This document shows positions 12,313 through 24,670 of a stretch of DNA of 64,000 nucleotides, piece after piece. Location of the stretch: assembly GCA_028564675.1 (NCBI GenBank), contig JAOVVO010000292.1:30479-94478 (forward strand). Reading direction: 5' to 3'. The number at the start of each line of letters is the position of its first letter. Position 1 is the first letter of the stretch. The position numbers and the translations under genes were made by a program. Source of the stretch: Onchocerca lupi. Its lineage: Eukaryota; Nematoda; Chromadorea; Rhabditida; Onchocercidae. A model generated the notes under the pieces. The model was not told the origin of the DNA, did not search any database, and worked only from the letters and a program-made list of their open reading frames with translations.

Positions 12313-13582
12313 TCCTAAAATTCTTATCAGCATCATTTTTCTCTCGTTAATTGTAATTTCAGTCGCAAAAAAAAATAATTATAAAATCAAAATTTATTTA
12401 GAACAACTTTTTCCTAATTATCCTACTCATGTTTCTGTATCCGAAAACAAAAATATTATTAAAGATAATCATTAAACAGCCTATCAATGCTACATGCACA
12501 CTAATTATTTTAGCCGATAAATTTGGAAAATTTTTGAAAAATTTGATTGCAAAAAGTTCTAGCTTTCTTTATTTTGACAAAAATGATTTAGGAAGACAAT
12601 TATCAAATATGACTTAATAGTCAATAATTTTGTTAAAGAATTCAGTATTAATAGTTTCTAAAATTAATATACATCATTTAATAAAATTAAATAAAAAATA
12701 TAATAATGAAAAATTTTAACAAAAAATTTAACGAAAAATTAATAAAAAATGGAGAAAAAAACTAGGTTTTTAATCCTAAATTAATTTCACTTAATTCTGA
12801 ACACAATATTAGACTTCTAAAAAACTAAAATTGAACTTACTGAATTAATTTAACTTATTAAGTATAAATTAAATTGAATTCATAATAATATGTTTAGTAT
12901 AAAATCCCAAAAGTACATAAAACAAACTTCTAAATAAAGACTTAGGATTTTTTAAACTCGCTACACAAAACGAATTTAACAGCTGACTTTGACATGAGTT
13001 AAAAAAAAAAAGGAAAAATCTAGACAAAACAAAATCGCATTTCGAGATTAAATCTATGGCAAATTGGCAACTTAATTGGTTCAAAAATTATACAGTTTAT
13101 GAATGCAAATTGTTAATTCCGGTCTATTATGCTGTTTTTTTTTTTTTCATTGGTTTATGGTTGATGTGGGGTGATATAAATTTTGAATTTTCGATGTTTG
13201 ATTCAGAAGAGGAAAGGAAAATAGGATAGTTTAATTTAAATAGTGAAAAGTTCATTTTCGAATAATCATGAAATTTGATGTTTTGATATGAAACAATTTT
13301 GTAAACGGATGTTTATTTTTGTATTTCTAAATGTCATAAATTACATTTTGAACTGCCTCCATACATATTCATAATACAAATGATATAATATTTAATATTG
13401 ATAATACTGATGATAATAGTAATAGTTAAATTGCATCATTCTCATATGAAGATTATCTGAATCCAACATTTTTATTAAATTTTGATCTTTTGAAAGAAAA
13501 GTTTTAAATTTTCGAACTTTTTACTTCTGTTAATCGTTTGTACAAATAATATTTCTTTCTTTTTCTTCAGGATTTTCATTCA
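12313..13582. promoter_or_regulatory. Divergent intergenic region TAF11 / SDR gene
   Basis: A 1.27-kb spacer between two head-to-head starts, presumably containing both promoters. It ends on the right with TTCTTCAG 13 bases before the SDR ATG and on the left with TTTTAG just before the TAF11 ATG; both fit spliced-leader acceptors. Short open frames here are A/T-driven. No TATA-like element could be singled out in such AT-rich DNA. Confidence 0.4.
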
Positions 13583-16500
13583 ATGGCTGACGAGTCAAAT
13601 TATCTAATCGTTGGTGGTCTTAGCTATATTGGTTTACATATTACGGAGTATTTGTTAGAGAAATATCGGAATGTTAAGTTAACAATTCTTGATTTGTCAT
13701 CCAATACGATTTATGCAAATAGAATTTTGAAGAAAGCTGAAAATTATCCTCAACAATGTACAATTACAATTGGTAGTTCGAGTAATAGTGAATTGGTAAA
13801 GAAGATATTGGAGGAACGAAAGGTAAAAATAATTTTTCTTTTAGTACTGTAAAGAATTAATTATTAGATTAGTTGCTTCGTATTGTTTACGTTCTCCTCG
13901 AATAAATGATCATTTTATTATTCATCCAAATAGTCATTATTCATTCATGAATTATTTCACATACATAAATAATATATTATTTATGATTTTTGTAATATTA
14001 TAAAGAAACAATTATTACATGATTATGTCGTATTATTTACATCCTTCTTAAATTAATGATCATTTTTTTTTTTGATTCATCGAAATGATCATTATTAGTA
14101 TGCATAAATAATGCATATTATTATTTACATATGTAAATTAAATATAAGTGACAGTTGATGGCTTTAATTTGATTATGCATTATTCATATGATCAAATAAT
14201 ATTATCCAAATGAATATTTTAGATCGATTATAAATACTGCTTTTTTTATTTATACTAATAACATGCCTTATCCTCATGAAATTTATGAAATACAAACGAT
14301 ACTTAAGAAAAATATTTATAGTGAACATTGATTTTAGCAGCAGAAATATAATTACAGTATTTACAGCTTTGACATAGTCATTACTATCATTTTCTTATCA
14401 TTTTAAATCTTGATCAAAAATCCGAAATTTTATCAAATTTAATTAAAATAATTCGGGATGTAATAAGTCGTAGTTAAAAATTTATTAAAAAGAATTTTAA
14501 CTGATGATGCATAATTCTGGCAATTTCTTAGATAAATATTCCATAAAGAAATACCGATTTTCTTTATCAATTAAAATTCTTTTCATAATTTAAAAAAATA
14601 TTGAGAAAATAAATCAAATATTGACTTTTTTAAAATTTATTTTTGTCTGCAGATCAATATTGTATTGTATAACGTTTGGAATGATGATGCTAATGCTACT
14701 GCTGTTGAAAAAGATCATCCAGGATGTTTCCGAAAAACATTATCCTACCTGACACAGTTCCTGGAAGTTCTTCGATGCTATGGAAAATTGGCAAAATTTA
14801 TTCTTATCAGTTCAGAAGAAGTAAGCAACTAATTGCAGTAAAATTTGTCCGTAGCACTTCATATAATTTTTTTCTTCATACATTATTTTTTTTGATTTAC
14901 CATTCATTGATCTCCAATTTCTCATCATGTCTAATTCTAATGAGTTACAAAAACGTGAAGTGTCATTTTTTACAAAAATAAAAAAATTGCTTTCATTCAT
15001 AATCATATTTTTTAGCTATTTGTTTCTGAATTTTGAGTGTATTTAGTGTATGACTTTTTTCTTTATTTTTTGTCGAAAAAAAATACAACTTTTTCATTTT
15101 CAAAAATAGTAAGAGCACTTTTTTGAATAAAAGCACTTTTTTTAATTAAGCAGGAGGGGAAAAGAATATTCCGTGTTTGAAATTTTAATGTCATTAAATT
15201 TAGGTTTACGGCAGTCAAACTTTAAAATTGGAGACAACAGCGACAAAACCATGTTCACTTAAGGGAGCAGCGATTAATGCTTGTGAAATGATACTTCATT
15301 CTTACATTATTAGTTATCGTATACCTGCTCTTACTGTACGATTATCAGCAATTATTTACGGTGGTGTAATGGATGATAATTCATTACTGGATTTAGTGCA
15401 GGGTAAGATGTCGTTTATATAAATATGTAATGAAATATTGAATGGTCTTGATATTTCTTCACTTCATATAATTTGCACTCATCAAATATCATAGCTAATG
15501 GAACATTCATAACTTCTTATAAATCTTATCAGTTTATCAAGCTTATGGCTCCTCCGTTTTCTGTTCTACCCGTTCTTTCTATTATTCTGGTCTTCAATAT
15601 CATGTTTACGATCGAAAGTTTTACTCAAATTTGTTATTTCTGCAGATGATAGTGGAAAAAATGAAACTGTTGGTTTGTTACACATTCAAGACGCTGTAGT
15701 TGGGATCGAAGCTGCTTTGGAAAAAGGTCAAATTGGAGAAGTTTATAACATTGGAGGTCAATGCGATTGTTCTCCTTCTTTCGTCCAACATATTGCAAAG
15801 GTTTATTCTTAATTTCATGCGAAAATTGGCTTCTCTTTTAGAGCTGAAGATTTTTATTTTGCTGTGCTATCTGTGATAGATAAAGCATTCGGTAGCAGTA
15901 GCAGTTTCATGAAATTTTTGTAAACCTACATATTTATTTGCTTTTATTACTTAAGAATGATTTCAGCTTAAAAAAGGTGAAATTTCAAGTGATGAAATCA
16001 ATATGTCGCAGCTGACAATGTCATCAACGAAAGCTGAACTTCAATTACTTTGGAAAGCTAAAATCTCGCAATCAGAGGGTTTAAATTTTACATTTTAACA
16101 GTTAAGGTGTGTTGAATGCAATTTTTTCAGTTTTTCAAATTTGCCTGAAAATATACTTCTGCATTTAAGGAATACATGAAATAATCGTTAAAGATGAGAA
16201 TCAGTGGAATGAAACACATGGAACTAGTACACACAAAATTCTTGTGTATGGCCATGATTTCGCTTTAAATCGTCTTAGTAGATTGATCGAGAATAAAGTA
16301 AGATTGTCATACTTATTTTAAAGATTTTCCATGTACAGAAAAAATTAGTATTATATATTTCCAAGTATATATATGGGAAAGTTCGCGCTATAATGAATGA
16401 TAAGGAGTTCTTGTTATAAGTTTTGTTTCAGAAAAGATATCTACCAAAATCACTACAAAACGAAAATATTATCATTAGCAAACGGCCATTTGATTCTAAT

Positions 16501-18656
16501 GATGTTAATATCAACGAAATAATTGATATATCTCCAAGTCATATTGTTTACATTAGCATTTGCGATATGTTAGAAGGTTCTGATTTACATCTGATTGTTT
16601 AATAGATTCCAGCATAATCCTGACTTCACATTACTCATTTGATCGATATTAAATATATTTAATATTCCATAAATAATTCCGAATAATCACATGTTTAAGA
16701 ACATTTTGTAATTCTCTCAGATCTAGTTTTCTTCAAGATATATCAGAATTAAATGTTAAAAAATATGTTAACATTCCTGTAGAATGCGAAAAAAAAAAAT
16801 TTTTCCACTAATTTTAAGAAAATGAATTCTCAACATCTGGCACTGAAGCAATAACCGATGCTCGATCATTGCTCAAGACTAAACTGTATGCGATGCTCTA
16901 TGTTCCTTGGTTTCTGGCATCGTTTTGTAACAAACGCTCAATTCATTTCACTTATTTGACTTCATGTAATCCTCTCGATGACACTTTTTTCACAACACCT
17001 TTCGAGGTAATCTACCATTGCTGAAATAAAACTTTAAATCTATTAAATTTAAGAATTATGAGACTAGTAGCTTGACATTCTTTCTCTTAGTTTCGTCTCT
17101 TCATTGTCAACAAAAAATAAAAATTAAACAAAGAAAATCAAAATTTTCCAGAAGTATTGAGCAATTATAGAATATATAATCGAAAGTAGAAATTTTCATG
17201 TTTTTCACTTTACGAACTAAAACAATACTTCAGAATACGATATATTTTTCGCTTATATATCATGCATGTTTTTCAATATAGCTATATCCAACATGCAGTA
17301 GTAAATAATGAATATAATGAATGCAATAATTACCAAGTTATTTATTTCTGTTATTACTTTTAGTTAGCTGATCCACCTTTCATATCTTTTGAATATTTTA
17401 TGGCTATTGATAAATTCACTGATCGTTTATTGCAACATTTCGATAACATTCTATTCTGCCGCGTAGGAATTGTAATCGATAAGGAAGATGAATCCGATAA
17501 GATGACGGTAATATTTTTTGATTTCTTTAAAGATCGCTTAAATAAATTAATAAGTCCTAGAAATATTAATAATTTCTTATTTTTATTATATTACGAAGAG
17601 ATAATATTCGTGAAGATAAATCGGTTGATTATTGATTCATTAAATTTCAAAGTAAACAATTTTGTATAAGTGATCAGCTGAAATAAATTTTTTCGTCGTT
17701 GCAATTTGTTTTTTATTTTTTGATTTACTTTGATTACAAACAATAATAGAGATCCCAAAACGAATAAGAAAAAAATGTTTAATTCGTCGATATTATTTAT
17801 GGAATTCTTTGATGTTTAATTACATGAAGTAGAAAATTCGTCAATTTTCTTTCTCCTAATTCTTGCAGTGCTTTAATTTGGAACGATCATTTTATTTATC
17901 TGTTCTCTCGGATTGCATTCCACCAATTCTTGATCTTGCCCTGAAAGGTCATACTGGTATGGTCGATGTTTCTAATCCGATACCTCTTGACGATTATGAT
18001 TTTCGAGAATTGTGCAATCAAGGAAATAGACCGCATGGTGCATCAGTGAAACTTGTATGTTCATTTAAAAAAAATAAATCATTTTTGAATGAATTTTCGA
18101 GTAATTTCCTCCCAAATAATCCAACTAGCAGATGAATAAAAATAAGCTATTAAACAGTTTGCATTAGAAGTTTGTTCCATCAATGTTTGTAATAACTAAA
18201 CTATATTCAATGCACATATAAGTTATTTATTTAAAATTAAATCAAATTTGATTTTTCTGCGAAGGATTACTAATTAGAAAAGATGAATGTTTGAAATAAA
18301 TATCTACTTGCATCAAGTTTGAACTTTTGTGGTAGTGAATAATTTTTCCCCAAACTTATCAAAGTTTTGGTGAAGGTTTTTAGCTTCTCGGAGTTTATCA
18401 TACCTGCATATAAGGAGTAGTTGCTGTGAGGAAAGCATTCGAATTAATGAAATTTATTACTTCTCCTTCCTCTTTTTTTTAAAAATACAGTTAAGCCTCA
18501 TCAAAATCAATTTAGTTTATCGATTTCGGAAGATTATTTATATCTTTGCATCATCGAAACTTTTGATTCTTTTTCCAGTTACCAAGAAAAAACAGCAAGC
18601 ATGGGAAAGATGAGTGCATCCCTATTGGAACGATATCATGCAAACATTCGGAGTAG
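13583..18656 (+). CDS. Two-module SDR protein (RmlB-like + RmlD-like), probable pseudoenzyme
   Basis: Eleven exons: 13583..13822, 14653..14820, 15204..15402, 15646..15800, 15967..16078, 16170..16297, 16432..16576, 16819..17006, 17364..17507, 17869..18054, 18579..18656; phases close to 580 aa. Module 1 (about 1-290) resembles dTDP/UDP-glucose 4,6-dehydratase: NYLIVGGLSYIGLHI (Rossmann start, one glycine missing), ILISSEEVYG, AIIYGG, HIQDAVVGIEAAL, GEVYNIGG. Module 2 (about 310-580) resembles the keto-rhamnose reductase half of plant RHM and nematode rhamnose-pathway enzymes: ILVYGHDF, DPPFISFEYF, FDNILFCRVGI, GMVDVSNP. The catalytic YxxxK of module 1 aligns with KGAAI (156-160), losing both residues. 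In module 2 the Lys position is Ile460, and GxxGxxG after ILVYG is absent. The gene is otherwise intact, so a structural or regulatory role, or a scaffold for active paralogues, is inferred. AATAAA-like signals lie near 18845. Confidence 0.85.
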
Positions 18657-20296
18657 GATGAAATTATAGTTTATTTTAGTATTATCATTACTAAATATCA
18701 ACCTGACATATCTTTTCTTAATTTATTTTAGGAAGTAGGAATTAATGATATAATTTATATGATAATTTTAACCAGTTTTCCACACTTTTAAATTATTTGT
18801 TAATTATAATTTCCATGGTGCATTGTTGCTAATATGTTGAAATAATAAATATTTCATTACTTATAAAATTATGTATAAATGTGTATTTCATCAAATCCTT
18901 CCCATTTTCTAACTCTAATCTCTTTCTTTTCCTTGAAATATCAAACTTTAACTTGAAAGATATATCTATTAAATTTAAAAGTGTCATTTGACTTAAAAAA
19001 AAAAAAAAAAAAAGTTAAGAGACCATATGGAAATACATCCACATATAAGAATATTTCCGCATATTTAATAATTAATTATACGTTATTTTAACCAAATCAG
19101 CTTTTTTACTGCTATCTTAAAAGTATATTCAATAACTAATTATACATTATTTTAATCAAATCAATGTTTTTATAGCTACCTTGAAAGTATTTCTGTTAAT
19201 TATCCAATAGTGGAATAATTATGTCATTATACACTTTCTTCTTATTACTTTATTTAACTGATAATAAGATTATTTTAATTTACTTATCATATTTACCGTA
19301 ATCCTTCATTCTTCTTGTCCAATATTCTGCTTTTTTATTAACTAAACTTCATAATTGAATATTGAGTTTTTTTAAATAAAATGTATTTCAAGGTTTTTGT
19401 TTCACTATAATGTGCGAAACTGGATTACTGAGAAATCATCGAAATTAAAATTTGATCCTTACTGCATTTTTAATCAGATTACTGATACCTAGTATGACTA
19501 TCTCTAAATTTGCTATTTTTTCATCCAATTAGTTAAATTTTCTTAACATCATCAACATTATTTTGCAACAATAAATCCATCACAACTTCATTATTCATTG
19601 ATTTCACAGCAAAATCTCGAAAAAAAAAAAAAAAAAAAAGGAAATATAGCAAATATTCTAAAACAATAAACAAGCAAGCAAAGTTTTTTAATATACCACA
19701 GAATAATTTTGGCAAACAAATGAAGAAAAAAATGGCCCTTATTAAACAATAATATGAAAGAACAATTAACGGATAAGATTGCGGAAGCTATTCACACACT
19801 TTGTCTCAGAACTTAATGATATCAAATCATATAATAATGATTTAATCATAGAGTTCAATTTCAAGAAAAGCCAATTTGTGAGATTGAAATGAGGTATAAA
19901 TGAGTCAATACTCATTAGAAGGGAAAACTAAGAGATAAGTTTGTAAAAAAAAAGACTATAAGAATTCACCGGAATATGCAGATCATTAAATGAGAATTCT
20001 TTTCACCGTTGAAAAGCCTGTTAATGCTTACTCCTTGTGTAAATAAATAAAAACAAAACCAATAATAATTAGTGGGAAAAATATATTAGCTAGTAAATCA
20101 TAAACATTAAATTCAATAAATTTCAATGAAAATGTAAATGACTAGGAGTTCACAATTTATGATATTTATAAATATTTTTAAATATAGGAATAAAAGTAGT
20201 AAGGATGGCTTCATTCCAATAATAAAATTTTCCAATCATACGAAGTTCACCCCTCAGTGGCTTATGCCATCTGAAGTATTACGAACTTAAAACACA
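18657..20296. other. Convergent 3' spacer between SDR and ODC-like genes
   Basis: Holds the 3' UTR of the SDR gene on the left and of the ODC-like gene on the right. A minus-strand fragment at 19533-19620, after a T-tract ending in CGAG, reads DFAVKSMNNEVVMDLL then QNNVDDVKKI and a stop. A plus-strand 20-codon frame at 19754-19816 reads MKEQLTDKIAEAIHTLCLRT. Either could be an exon remnant; neither connects to a neighbour, so I do not call a gene. Confidence 0.4.
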
Positions 20297-22719
20297 TCAT
20301 GCTATTGTGCCTTGAATTTCCGCAACGACATCAACAGCATCTACATAAGTGATAAGTTCGGATCCCGAAGTATCGCGTAAAAAATTACTTGAAGAATTGT
20401 CTGTCTCATTTGGCATGTCTTCGGATGTCAGGATTTTTGAATCCGAAAAAGAAGTCCTGAAATTTACTAAAACTGATTATATATGAGAGTATTGCTAAAG
20501 CATTGCAATGCATCGTTATAAAAATAATAAAAAATGGAAAATCATTGGTTTAAAATAGTATTTCTATTTACTCGACTCTCAAAATCTAGTAAATAACGAA
20601 TAAAGAAGAGATGAAGTAATTGTCTATCTCGATTAAGGCAATGTTAAGTGCCTCATAGTAAATTAAAAATATTTCAAACAATCTACTAATGGAAAACAGA
20701 TTAATTTGGCGTGTAATCTCATCCATGCATCATTGATAACAGACTAAAGATTTAAGCAATTTTAGTAGAACAATAGATCGAATCAAAAATTGAATATATA
20801 ATTACGCTGTTTTTTTGCTTCTGTAATAGTACTGAACAACCAGTGGAGGAACATTTCGTTCGGATATGTCATGGCTAGCAATCGTATAAGCTCCCATATC
20901 ATGCCAAATTAACCAGTCACCCACCTAAAACATTTACAACCTGATATTGAAATAATTGTTATTAAAATAAAAATAGTTTTCTGATAACAAACATTAAAGT
21001 TCTTTATTTGTAAATATATTGGAACAAGTTAATAGAGCAAAAAATAAAATCAAAATGATAACACAGCAATACATTCAGCTATCAACCTTATCATCATACA
21101 AATACCATATATTTTTTGTTATTGGTTCGTATTTAAGCAAGCAAGATTCATTAATAAAAATAATATACGACCTGAAGAGGTGGAAGTCTCGTTAATGACA
21201 GTACGATATCCATATCACATGGTTCAGGACCAATGACTGCTGCATATGTATTCATTTTTTCGCCGAAAATCATTAACGGCGAACAGATGGGATTACGACG
21301 AGTCAAAAGCTTACAACCAAATGCTCCATAAATACCTTCATTGATCTGATAAACATAGCCGATCGTACCAGCATCTGATTCTGCAAATGGGAGAACTAGA
21401 AATTATAGTTTTAATTCTAATTCATTTTATCTGCTCATTCATTTACTTCTAGAAACTTTTCCTCTTTTTTTTGTAATAATTCCATTAATGTCCATTTCGA
21501 ATTCAATATTGTGAAATGCATATTATTATGTGAAATAAAACTTAACTAAGACTTCTTTATTAAGCAAAAGTCAACAGAAATATCAGGTATCTGATATTAT
21601 TTCTTTAACTATTATGTATTTTTACATAAACTTACCGTCATTAGTGAGAAAACTTCCATCAATTAAACGTTTGCTGACGACACGTGTAACCAGAGAAAAA
21701 GAAGAACCCACAAAACAAGCGCCTGGTTCAGCGATTATTTTTATGTCTTTGAAGAGCTTCGATGGGAAGAAAAATGCACATGCAGCACGCAATGCCTTGG
21801 AAATCTGATCAAATGATAAGCCATCAGAAGCAGACATACTTGGAAATCCATCACCAACATCCAGAATCTCCATTTTATGGCCAACTTCAAGCCCGATATC
21901 AAACAATCGCCGACACTGTGCAATTGCATATGAATATATCGCTGATGTTGCACAGACTGAGCGTATAGAAAGACTAAAAAAACTTTTGATTAAACAAATA
22001 TTTTTCAACAAAGATTGTTAGTAAAAATATATTAAAATAAGGACTAATATTAAACTAATATGTTGCTAATTAGTTAAAGGTTTCCGGAAAAAGAATTGTA
22101 TGCTAGCTAACATCAGTTAATTCGATGAACCAATCTTATGTCTATGATCTTTTATGTCACAATTAATTTCAATCAAAAAACATGAAAACTGAAGAAAATA
22201 ATTTGCATACCTAATGCCTTTGATTTTTACTGCTAGATCTTTTGTTATGCGAAGCAAATTGATGGCTTTCTCGACATCCAAATTGTCTTCCGTAAGAGGA
22301 TCATTAACCAACTTTCGATCCATTGTTACGCGTAAAATTATGCTTGCTTCAGGGTAATATGTTGCGAAACGCTTTAAATCATCTTCCGTTTCGATGATAA
22401 CAGTTTGTATGCCACATTCCTTAGCATGACGAATGCTACCACGTGTCCACATTAGATTTCGATAAATGATTCGATCAATATCGACAATTTTCCTTGCCTA
22501 CAATAATTGGCGCGTTTTATCATCTTTTTAGAAGAATGTGATCATTCATTTAATATACTATTGATCAGTACTACATTTGTTTCTTATATCATCTTATATA
22601 GAAATGTTTGCACAAATGGCAATTCAAAACACGACAAAACATATGATAGAGATTTTAAATTGATAAAATACTATATAGCAGCAGTTTAACTCAGATGAAC
22701 GGCTTCACTGATAAAAAAA

Positions 22720-22761
<42 letters not shown>

Positions 22762-22787
22762 AGAAATCTTTTAAACCAATTTTATAT

Positions 22788-22818
<31 letters not shown>

Positions 22819-23774
22819 GCGATAGTCTAACTTGCATTAAGAAAAAATTAACCATTTCAACTTCATATCGATTGCTGCAACATAGACCCACATCGATGTT
22901 TCGAGTGAGTACTTTCAGCAGGACATCGTTTGGATTGCAACGCAATGCATAGAAAGGTTTAACATTAGGCATTTTCTTGAACCAGTTTTCCAGGATATCA
23001 TTGATAAGTTCCACATTCATCACAAAGAATGGATCACTGTCATCCTGCAATCAGATTGATTATAGATTAAAGATAAGCAAAAAAAAAAAAAAAAAAATGA
23101 AAATGACAAAATTGAGTAGCAAATCAGTAAATAAATAGTACTACAAATATATATTGTTATCTTGATTCAGCTTCAATATAAATCCACTCTTAATCTCATA
23201 ACAATAACTTTTGGTCTATTGTGCTTCTGCTATATTACCGATTTTTCGTAAGTGTCCGATAACAACAATCAAAAAAAGGTTATATGAAAGTAATTCCAGA
23301 AATATGAGAATGATAAAAATTAAACGTACAACTTTATTTTTATTTGGATTTCTCAAAGCTGAACAAAAAATAAAATGGTACATGAGACGTTATTCAGATG
23401 ATGTCACAGGCTTATCATAGTTATTTCAGTTTTATCTGTTCTTGGAGTATTTAAAATTTCTTCAAATTTTCAAGATCTGTATATTTAAAAAGAAAAATCC
23501 TTATGTATGCATGTTAATTGGAAAATTAGTGATTATCTCCTTTTCTCTTTTTTCTCTCAGGATCGAAATGTGAAATTATAATTGAAATAAGAAAATCAGT
23601 TTATAAATATAATACCTTAGCAATTTTAGCTGTTACCAACTTTCGAATTACATTGAAACACTCATCATTGTAAGTAGCGTTTAAATCGCATTGCTTAATA
23701 ATCGCATCTGCAGTACCATAAGCTTTGTCGCAACTGTAACTATTATAGATATCCAGCGAACGTAATGATGCCAT
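20297..23774 (-). CDS. Ornithine decarboxylase-like pseudoenzyme (antizyme-inhibitor-like)
   Basis: Fold-type III PLP decarboxylase family. Seven exons: 23774..23616, 23044..22832, 22497..22211, 21973..21636, 21380..21172, 20924..20806, 20456..20297; phases close to 494 aa. Start MASLRSLDIYNSYSCDK lies just after a long T-tract plus CAG, a trans-splice acceptor. Family landmarks occur in order: PFYALRCNPND, RVTMD, EILDVGDGFPS, IIAEPGACFVG, YQINEGIYGAF, GPEPCDMD, VGDWLIWHDMGAYT. Against mammalian ODC numbering: PLP lysine K69 is Arg88; D88 is Cys108; the HVGSG loop is SIRSV (222-226); GGG 235-237 is GDG; R277 is Ala305; D332 is Glu347. Cys360 (Cys387), R154 and Tyr389 equivalents remain. Decarboxylase activity is therefore unlikely. 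By analogy with AZIN proteins it may bind antizyme and spare active ODC (inference). The C-terminal acidic/Ser tail after residue 440 is longer than usual. Confidence 0.88.
22722..22817. repeat. (AT)n and (GATA)n microsatellites in ODC-like intron 2
   Basis: About 35 bases of pure AT repeat (22722-22756), a second TA tract (22781-22798) and then five GATA units to 22817. All lie within the intron between exons 2 and 3, just past the exon-2 donor at 22831. Confidence 0.9.
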
Positions 23775-24282
23775 GACAGTAATCTGATAGAATCTGAAAA
23801 AAAAAAAAAAAAACAAAAACAAAGTTATATCAACATAAGAAAACTTTAAATTACAAAAATTCTTAAAAAGGAAAAAAGAAAACGATATTTGGGTACATTT
23901 AAAGCGGACGAATTAAGGTGGCCTGTATAAACGGACGCAAAATGTACGACGTTTAACAACTTCGGTCCAGTGGCACGGTTTTTCCGGCGGAAGAAAAGCC
24001 GAAACTGAGGGGTGAACTATTTGATAAGCGTAATCAAGCGATGAAATTTTCGAATGTTCTAGCAAAATACAACCACTTTGATAAGATTCCAAAATGCTGA
24101 AAGAGATATGGTTGAATGTTGTAATGTTATGAATTTGGCATAGTGAAAACTTGGTGCTTTACTTGAATAAATCTTCAAATCATTTGAATTCCGTATCACT
24201 CTATGACTAATAAATTAATAAACTTATATATTCTTGAGATGTATATTAATATTAATATGATGAATTATGATACTTACGAATA
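23775..24282. other. Spacer 5' of ODC-like gene with GC-rich core
   Basis: Immediately upstream of the ODC-like start is a long T-tract (minus strand), the probable trans-splice acceptor. Positions about 23895-24030 are markedly GC-richer than the window. There the plus strand carries an open frame ending GTVFPAEEKPKLRG then ELFDKRNQAMKFSN and a stop at about 24100, followed by AATAAA near 24172. The minus strand is also open there (FTPQFRLFFRRKNRATG). No splice-connected partner was found, so strand and status are undecided. Confidence 0.35.
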
Positions 24283-24670
24283 TTAGCAAAGTGGATCAGG
24301 ATCCCACGGAGGCTCTGCGTTTACGTCAAGTTTGATTTGAGTGCTACCTGGACGTGGAATAGGATCCGATGACAACAGAGCAATGCAAAGTTCTCGGATA
24401 ACCTGAAATGTAAAATAAAAATTAAAATTATCTAATAATCAGCAATACTTCAACAACATAAAATAACTTTAACGACTTGAGAAAGAAAAGGAGATAAACG
24501 AACCGATTGAGGAAGTTGATTTAAAGGCGGCGATAAACCGGCTGTGTGCTCTTCTGGCGAAATTTTCAGAGGATTTTTTCGGGCTTCCAAGCCAAAATCA
24601 AAGTCCACACACGCTCGAACCCTGCAGCGTATCTGGACCGAGGTCGCGACGACTTCGCACTCCCTTAACG
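24283..24670 (-). CDS. Partial gene, last two exons, unrecognised
   Basis: Exon a (24670..24504, after a TATTAG acceptor) and exon b (24402..24283, after TTTCAG) join in phase 0 to a 94-residue C-terminus: LRECEVVATSVQIRCRV then FDFGLEARKNPLKISPEEH and LSPPLNQLPQS, then VIRELCIALLSSDPIPRPG, TQIKLDVNAEPPWDPDPLC and stop. Base composition is far more GC-rich than the surroundings. No ATG lies in exon a, so at least one 5' exon is missing, perhaps behind the GTAAGC donor near 24912. The plus strand of exon a is open as well, so strand assignment rests on the second exon and splice sites. The stop lies about 500 bp 5' of the ODC-like start on the same strand, compatible with an operon. Protein family unknown to me. 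Confidence 0.45.

Noticed and set aside
21614..21968. Plus-strand ORFs of 64-68 codons
   Set aside because: Antisense shadows of ODC-like exon 4.
24600..24640. tRNA T-loop-like GGTTCGAGC on the minus strand
   Set aside because: No pairing T-stem, no anticodon arm and no acceptor stem could be drawn; the bases are inside an open exon.
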